In this document: positions 58,651 through 64,000 of the stretch, piece by piece
Layout: each line of letters opens with the position of its first letter
Position numbering within the stretch: the stretch's first letter is position 1
DNA from: Planctomycetota bacterium
GTDB lineage: Bacteria; Planctomycetota; UBA1135; GCA-002686595
Assembly (NCBI GenBank): GCA_020638855.1
Contig: JACKHT010000008.1
Location: forward strand, 72,219-136,218
Direction of reading: 5' to 3'
DNA length: 64,000 nt
Program-made: the position numbers and the translations under genes
Notes under the pieces: model-generated
Database searches by the model: none
Told to the model about the DNA's origin: nothing
What the model saw: the letters and a program-made list of their open reading frames with translations, nothing else

Positions 58651-60657
58651 ATGATCCGAACCCTTGTTGCTTGTCTTGTTTGGGCTTTATCCGCCCCCCT
58701 TATGGCCGCTCCGGACGGGGGGTTGCCTTCACGCTTGGTTTCGGGGGGCCGAGAACATCCGGTGGCGTGGGAGTTGGTGTTGGGTCCTTTGCCGTTGTAC
58801 GTGGATGGAGCGTGCAACGGAGTACCCCCGGTGTCCTGCTACCGAGCAGACGTGATGGATGAATCCGCCCCTCTTGGGTGCTTGCTCGCTGCCACCTGCG
58901 GCCAGGCACTGGCCGTTTGGCAAGTCGTGGATGGGCACTGGCAATCCACGGAAGTGGACGCCGCGGGGGCTGCGCAAGCCTTCGTGGACTCGCGGACGGA
59001 CTTCGGCTGGGATTCCCAATGGGACTCAAGGGATGTCATGAGGGGTTGTACGGTGGTAGAAGCCGCAACGCGCAAGGATGTCGCGGATCGATGGGGCATT
59101 CCATTGGGTATCGTGTCTTCTGGGGTCCCGCTGGTGCTTGATGCGGGTTGCGGGACACGCACCTTGATGCTTGCCTTGGAGACCGATCGGGCGTTCCTTG
59201 AGGCGCTGGGCGATGTCGACCACGCCGGTGCCTTGCTAGGCGGGTTGGCCATGGGCATCGAGCAATCCCTGGCAGGGCCGCTCGGATTGGAGGTGGACTT
59301 CCCCTACCTCGGTCTGCACGACGTTGCCGACGGTTGGGGTGCCGGCGGTGGGACTGCCCCGGGTGGCGTGGCTACCACGGCCGAGCTCTTCGAGGAGTTT
59401 CAGGCGCAGTGGGTCCAGCGTTTGTCGATCCCCCATCACTTGGCCCACCTGATTTCGGGAGCCGCGGTGGGGCCTGCCCTGGCCCAATCCCACGCACTGG
59501 TAGATGGCCAACGCGCTGGCGGAGTGCATCCGCTGTGGGGGGATGCCCACGGCGCAGTGGACTTGGATGCTTTGGTGCGGAGTCTGCTGCACGGATTGGG
59601 ACACAACCTGGGTGCCCGCCATACCCACGAGTATTGTCCGCCCCTGGACCAATGCAGCCCCATGGCTACGGCCGGACTTTGCCAGACCGAACAAGAATGC
59701 CGCTCCGACGGGACGCTGATGAGTTTTTGTCATTTGTGTCCTGGAGGGATGGGCAACGTGGCCCTCAGCTACCATCCACGCAATCTGGAGGCCATGGCTT
59801 ACGACGTGATGATTGCGTTGCCGCCCGACCAAGCGTTGACTCTGGATTGGGACCTAGCCACGGAGCCTTGGGATTCTTGGACGGTGGACTTGGGAACCGC
59901 GCTGGATTTGCTGGAGCCGCCTGAAGTCCACTTGCAGCAGGCTGGAGTTTGGTTGGGCGCGTATCCGATGCACGCGGTGAGTCCTTGGCGCTATCGTTGG
60001 GACTGGCCGGGTGGTCCCTGTGGTGAAGACCTCGAATTGCGGCTTTGGATTCGCTCAAGAGAATGCGGTGAGTTTTGGTGGCCCGACCTCGGACTGGACG
60101 GCCCCCTCGTCCACCGAACCCGCTTGACTTCGTTGGCTTTCGAGGACAACGCCACCCGTTCCATGGGTTGGTCTTCGTTGGCCCATACGGCCTACGCAGG
60201 GTTTTGGTCGCGAGGTATTCCGGTTGCAGACCCCAACTGGAGTTATGCCCCCACCACCGATGCGGGCGGCGACGGCATGTGCTTTCTGACCGGCAACTAC
60301 TACGGCAACAGCGATGTGGACGGCGGGAGCGCCGAGTGGCTTTCCCCGCCTTTGGCCATCCAAGAGGGCCCCTTGCGGATTGAGTTCGACTACTTCCTCG
60401 GGTTGACCAACCAAAATGGAAGCGATCGGTTGGAGCTCCAGGGAGGGATTACGGGATCCGATGGGCCTTGGGTCTCGTTGTGGACGACCGCGTCCGATAG
60501 CGCGGGTTGGCAGCACGCTACGATCGAGTGGAGGGTCACTCCTCCAGCTTCGCCGCGCCAGCTCGTGGTGCGCTTTTTGGCCACCGACGGTCTCCCACCC
60601 AGCATCGTGGAGGCGGCCGTCGATGGATTCCAAGTGTGGCACCAAGAGTGCCCCTAG
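58651..60657 (+). CDS. Secreted reprolysin (M12B)-like protein with catalytic Glu replaced
   Basis: 668 residues from ATG 58651; the frame is open further left over the terminator, which excludes an earlier start. Signal peptide (about 1-23). The zinc-site region reads LLHGLGHNLGARHTHEYCPP (about 312-331): the reprolysin pattern HExGHxxGxxH with Gly315 (GGA) instead of Glu. Downstream CSPMATAGLCQTEQEC and GTLMSFCHLC follow the M12B order (Met-turn LMSFC). The C-terminal part (about 490-668) is a beta-sandwich. The three His can still bind zinc, but peptidase activity is not expected. Confidence 0.78.
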   Translation: MIRTLVACLVWALSAPLMAAPDGGLPSRLVSGGREHPVAWELVLGPLPLYVDGACNGVPPVSCYRADVMDESAPLGCLLAATCGQALAVWQVVDGHWQSTEVDAAGAAQAFVDSRTDFGWDSQWDSRDVMRGCTVVEAATRKDVADRWGIPLGIVSSGVPLVLDAGCGTRTLMLALETDRAFLEALGDVDHAGALLGGLAMGIEQSLAGPLGLEVDFPYLGLHDVADGWGAGGGTAPGGVATTAELFEEFQAQWVQRLSIPHHLAHLISGAAVGPALAQSHALVDGQRAGGVHPLWGDAHGAVDLDALVRSLLHGLGHNLGARHTHEYCPPLDQCSPMATAGLCQTEQECRSDGTLMSFCHLCPGGMGNVALSYHPRNLEAMAYDVMIALPPDQALTLDWDLATEPWDSWTVDLGTALDLLEPPEVHLQQAGVWLGAYPMHAVSPWRYRWDWPGGPCGEDLELRLWIRSRECGEFWWPDLGLDGPLVHRTRLTSLAFEDNATRSMGWSSLAHTAYAGFWSRGIPVADPNWSYAPTTDAGGDGMCFLTGNYYGNSDVDGGSAEWLSPPLAIQEGPLRIEFDYFLGLTNQNGSDRLELQGGITGSDGPWVSLWTTASDSAGWQHATIEWRVTPPASPRQLVVRFLATDGLPPSIVEAAVDGFQVWHQECP

Positions 60658-60665
60658 CCCCGCGT

Positions 60666-62390
60666 TCAGGCCCCGTCTTGGGGACGGCTGTCACGCAGCG
60701 AGACCGAGCGGTTGAAGACGAGGCGATCGGCGTTGGGCTGTCCGTCCGGGGCGTCTAGAACAAAATAACCAAGGCGTTCGAACTGGAAGGGCTGTCCGGG
60801 CCTGGCCTCTTGGAGGCTCGGTTCGGCTTGGCACCCTTGGAGCACGGTCCGTGAATCGGGATTGAGCTTGTGAAGGTAGTCGTCGGCTTCTCCCGCCATG
60901 GGATGCGGGTCGCTGAACAACACGTCGATCAGGTGTACCTCGATCGGGATGGCTTGCTCTTTGGAAACCCAATGGATGATGCCCTTGACCTTGGCTTGGC
61001 CCTCGGGAGTCTTGCCCCCCCCGGTCTCGGGGTCGTAGGTGCAACGAACCTCGGTGACCCGTCCTTCCGAATCCTTGACGACGTCATGGCAGTGGATCAC
61101 GTAGCCATACCGAAGGCGCACGCTGCCGTCCTTTTTCAAGCGGAAGAACTTGCGATTGGCTTCTTCGCGGAAATCTTCCTGCTCGATCCAGACCTCGCGC
61201 GTGAGCTGCAGCGTACGCGTACCGGAATTCGGCTGTTCGGGATTGTTGGTGGCCTGGCATTCGAGCCTCTCGCCCTCGGGCAAGTTCTCGATCACTACCT
61301 TGAGTGGGTCCAGGACCACCATGCGCCGATCGGCATGTTGGTTGAGGTCCTTGCGCAATTCCTCTTCCAACCAAGAGAGGTCGATGGTGGACAACGTTCG
61401 CGTCATCCCAATCCGTTGGCAGAAATTGCGAATGGAGGCGGGCGTGAATCCGCGCCTGCGCATGCCTCGCAGGGTGGGCATGCGCGGGTCATCCCACCCA
61501 TCGACTTTTCCGGTCTCGACCAGGGTGCGCAAAAAGCGCTTGCTCAAAACGGTGTGGGTGATGTTGAGGCGGGCAAACTCGATTTGGCGCGGGTGAGACT
61601 GGACCGGTAGGTGATCTAGAAGCCACTCGTACAAGGGCCGATGGTTGGCAAACTCTAGTGAGCAGAGCGAGTGAGTGATTTTCTCGAGTGCATCACACTG
61701 TCCGTGGGCCATGTCGTAGGTCGGGTAGATCTTCCAAGCATCGCCCGTACGGTGGTGGTGCGCGAATTGGATGCGGTAGAGCACCGGATCGCGCATCAAT
61801 AGGTTGGTGTGCGCCATGTCGATCTTAGCGCGGAGTACACAGGCCCCTTCAGGGTAGTCCCCCGCACGCATCTTCGCGAAGTCGGCTAGGCTCTCGTCGG
61901 CGGGGCGATTGCGGTACGGGCTCTCTTCGCCGGGATCCTGAGGGCGATCGCGACGACCGCGTCCGGCCCGAATGGCCTCCATCGACAAGTGGTCGACGTA
62001 TGCGTAGCCGGTGCGAATCAAGTGCTGGGCCCATTCGTACAGCGTCTCGAAGAAGTCGGAAGCAAAGTACAGGCGATCCTCCCAATCGAAACCCAACCAG
62101 CGAATGTCCTCCTGAATGGCTTGGACGTAGCGCTCTTCCTCTGCGGAGGGGTTGGTGTCGTCGAAGCGCAGGTTGCACTTGCCCCCATACTCCTCGGCTA
62201 GTCCAAAGACCGCGCAGATCGCTTTGGCGTGGCCAATGTGAGGGAAACCGTTGGGTTCGGGGGGGAAGCGCGTGTGGACGTCCTGGTAGCGCCCCGAAGC
62301 CAAATCCTGGTCGATTTCTTGATGGATGAAGTGCCGGGCTTTTTGGCCGGCGGGGTGGCCGGTGGGCTCGGGGGGTCCAGGCTGCGTCAT
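60666..62390 (-). CDS. glnS: Glutaminyl-tRNA synthetase
   Basis: 574 residues from ATG 62390. HIGH motif FPHIGHAK (51-54), RFDDTNPSAEEERYVQAIQE, the KMSKS-type VLSKR (about 278-282), and WDDPRMPTLRGMRRRGFTP. C-terminal beta-barrel anticodon domain present (LQLTREVWIEQEDFREEANR). Usual length. Charges tRNA-Gln directly; presence of GlnRS is a useful taxonomic hint, since many bacteria use GatCAB instead. Confidence 0.95.
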   Translation of the reverse strand: MTQPGPPEPTGHPAGQKARHFIHQEIDQDLASGRYQDVHTRFPPEPNGFPHIGHAKAICAVFGLAEEYGGKCNLRFDDTNPSAEEERYVQAIQEDIRWLGFDWEDRLYFASDFFETLYEWAQHLIRTGYAYVDHLSMEAIRAGRGRRDRPQDPGEESPYRNRPADESLADFAKMRAGDYPEGACVLRAKIDMAHTNLLMRDPVLYRIQFAHHHRTGDAWKIYPTYDMAHGQCDALEKITHSLCSLEFANHRPLYEWLLDHLPVQSHPRQIEFARLNITHTVLSKRFLRTLVETGKVDGWDDPRMPTLRGMRRRGFTPASIRNFCQRIGMTRTLSTIDLSWLEEELRKDLNQHADRRMVVLDPLKVVIENLPEGERLECQATNNPEQPNSGTRTLQLTREVWIEQEDFREEANRKFFRLKKDGSVRLRYGYVIHCHDVVKDSEGRVTEVRCTYDPETGGGKTPEGQAKVKGIIHWVSKEQAIPIEVHLIDVLFSDPHPMAGEADDYLHKLNPDSRTVLQGCQAEPSLQEARPGQPFQFERLGYFVLDAPDGQPNADRLVFNRSVSLRDSRPQDGA

Positions 62391-62678
62391 GATTTGGGAA
62401 GAATACCACCCAGACCGGGCGGGCACAGCGCCAAACCTGGAGGGGGTGCTGGATCCGAATCGGGTTTGCGGCGAAAGACTCCCCCACCAAGGAGGGCCAC
62501 TCAGGCGATGGCGCCGATTCGGACGGCCGAATCGATGGCCGGCTAAGCGACAAACGATAAGGCCGTTGGGTCCGCCCCGACCATTGGATCCCATCCCTTC
62601 GGTTGGGTCCGGTCGGACTGGTTCGGCCTAAGGAACTAGACAGTTTATGGCTAGACCGAGCGCTCGGCCTGCATCCGG

Positions 62679-63941
62679 CTACTCCAGGCGCTTTATCAAG
62701 TACACGCCTTGGCGCCCCTGCCCAGGAGCTGGCAGCAGCACCTGGGATTCCCCTACTCGCAGTTCAAAAGCGGCATCCGCCAGACTGCGCTGTTCTGCAC
62801 GGGGGATCGCGATGGAGCTGCGGACGGTACGCTGGAGCTCCACGGTCAAGCGATCCCGTTCGAGCACAGCCTGTTGGGAATCGAGCACCCCATTGGCCTT
62901 CTCGGTTTGCAGTTGGGCAAAGGCCTCGTGCAGGTGCTGCTGCTTCTCGTACACAGCTCGCAAGCCGCGGGTGGGATGGGATCCCTCGGCGGCAAAGGTG
63001 AATCCCACGGGGTTCTCCTGCCCGATTTGAACAGGGTCCTCCGAATAGGCCCTCACGAGGTCATCCAGACTCTCACCTCGGACCAGTCGCTCACGGAGGG
63101 ACTCCGCCAAGGCCTGCGCCTCGTCCAGGGTTCGATTCCGGGCGGGCTGCGTGGTCTCGGTCGCGAGCCAAAGCGACTGGATGTGCACGGTGTTGGGAGG
63201 GCCCCAGCGGTCAGCCGCGCGCTCGGGGGCGATCACGGGTTCCCCCTTAGGTGCGGGACCGGAAAGTACGTTTGCGTGCGTGATTTGCACCCGCTGCGTG
63301 GGCGCAGAAAACTCGCCTGAAGGACCCCGCTCCACGGGAACGAGCGCGATGCGCTCAAGGGCCGACGCGCCTGCCACGAGTTCTCCAAAGGATGCAAACC
63401 GGCCATCCAAGGACCAAGCCTGCGGCCCATCGCGGCAAATCAAGAAGAACTGCGCCCCCGCCGAATTTGGGTCGTTTCCCCGTGCCATGGAAATCACACC
63501 ATAGCGGTGTCGGAAAGCTGGATCGCTGTGGAATTCTCCCGGCACTGTGCCAAATGGGCTGGATCCGGATCCATCGCCCGCGCTGTCGCCCCCCTGCACC
63601 ATGAAGTACGAGAGAATTCTATGGAACCCCAGTCCGTCGTAGTAACCCGAGCGACACAAGCGAAGGAAATTGCGCACGGTTTGCGGAGCCGCTTCGGGCC
63701 ACAACTTGAGCACCATAGGCTCCAAGGCCTCCCCATCGATCGAGGTTTCCAGCACCACGTGAAAGGGAGCCAAGGCCTCGACGCTGAGCGGCAAGCCAGC
63801 GAATCCGTCGGCATCGGGAATCGCACTCTTGGGCTCTGCAGGCGCTTTGGGGGGAGCGGTCGGCGTATTCGCTGGCCCGCAGGCTACGGCGAAGACCGCC
63901 AGCACCACGGCTAAGGAACCGCTTGGCAGGCGAAGTCTCAT
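62679..63941 (-). CDS. Lipoprotein fusing cyclophilin and parvulin-type prolyl isomerases
   Basis: 420 residues. Signal peptide with lipobox VAC (C about 21). Residues about 55-215 are a cyclophilin: GYYDGLGFHRILSYFMVQGG, PFGTVPGEFHSDPAFRHRYG, VISMARGNDPNSAGAQFFLI. Residues about 250-330 and 390-420 resemble a parvulin/SurA domain (EAQALAESLRERLVRGESLD, LVRAYSEDPVQIG, AFELRVGESQVLLP) split by a coiled-coil insert (KQQHLHEAFAQLQTEKANG). It probably folds exported proteins in the periplasm. Confidence 0.82.
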   Translation of the reverse strand: MRLRLPSGSLAVVLAVFAVACGPANTPTAPPKAPAEPKSAIPDADGFAGLPLSVEALAPFHVVLETSIDGEALEPMVLKLWPEAAPQTVRNFLRLCRSGYYDGLGFHRILSYFMVQGGDSAGDGSGSSPFGTVPGEFHSDPAFRHRYGVISMARGNDPNSAGAQFFLICRDGPQAWSLDGRFASFGELVAGASALERIALVPVERGPSGEFSAPTQRVQITHANVLSGPAPKGEPVIAPERAADRWGPPNTVHIQSLWLATETTQPARNRTLDEAQALAESLRERLVRGESLDDLVRAYSEDPVQIGQENPVGFTFAAEGSHPTRGLRAVYEKQQHLHEAFAQLQTEKANGVLDSQQAVLERDRLTVELQRTVRSSIAIPRAEQRSLADAAFELRVGESQVLLPAPGQGRQGVYLIKRLE

Positions 63942-64000
63942 GATGGGCGATTCGCGCCGAGGTACGCAGTGTGACGGATTTTCGGGGTGGGGTCTGGTAT

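Overview
The window shows a GC-rich bacterial chromosome carrying one nearly complete integrated prophage of about 47.7 kb (990..48739). The host flanks are ordinary Gram-negative-type genes: a partial gluQ on the left; on the right tRNA-Asn, a DinB-like protein, hflC/hflK, an esterase/fibre pair, a SEC-C protein, msrA, several lipoproteins, a reprolysin-like secreted protein, glnS and a cyclophilin/parvulin fusion. The large secreted fibronectin-III-type and M12B-like proteins suggest Planctomycetota or a relative; that is an inference from protein style, not from a marker gene.

The prophage sits in the 3' end of tRNA-Asn (GTT). A 19-bp core is repeated at 990..1008 and 48721..48739. Just inside each end lie tandem 11-mers (AACTAGGCTCC type), two on the left and four on the right, which look like integrase arm sites; another inverted pair lies at 9549..9570. 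The layout from left to right is: (1) rightward replication-type genes and membrane or coiled-coil proteins (1.2-4.4 kb); (2) a leftward early operon (9.0-4.4 kb) with a RadC-like protein, a DUF6573-type protein and many unknowns; (3) a repeat-rich non-coding region (9.0-10.0 kb); (4) a rightward array of small, mostly 4-bp-overlapping genes (10-16.3 kb) that ends with a candidate anti-CBASS/anti-Thoeris (Acb2/Tad1-like) protein and a tRNA-like structure; (5) a podovirus-type morphogenesis block (16.8-43.0 kb) with terminase, portal, scaffold, capsid, adaptor, nozzle and three internal virion proteins, plus a 1,798-residue mosaic fibre; (6) a leftward recombination cluster (exonuclease, Bet annealing protein, SGNH esterase) and a zinc-ribbon protein (46.5-43.0 kb); (7) a regulatory region, then excisionase and tyrosine integrase (46.5-48.6 kb). 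No endolysin, DNA polymerase, replicative helicase or CI-like repressor was recognised.

The most interesting signal is in the 46.5-46.9 kb non-coding region. A promoter-like sequence, four hairpins and a strong Rho-independent terminator bound a possible transcript of about 310 nt. Its unpaired linker carries TCCTTTGTTGCAG, which is exactly complementary to a translation-initiation element (CTGCAACAAAGGA) used by several genes of the leftward early operon about 38 kb away. This looks like a multi-target antisense RNA, and it could be the missing repressor function of this prophage.

Other points of interest are a HELGH metalloprotease motif in the ejected 1,646-residue polyvalent protein, a LamG-type lectin domain inserted in the tail nozzle protein, a homologous esterase/fibre pair outside the prophage, and a host reprolysin-like protein whose catalytic Glu is replaced by Gly.
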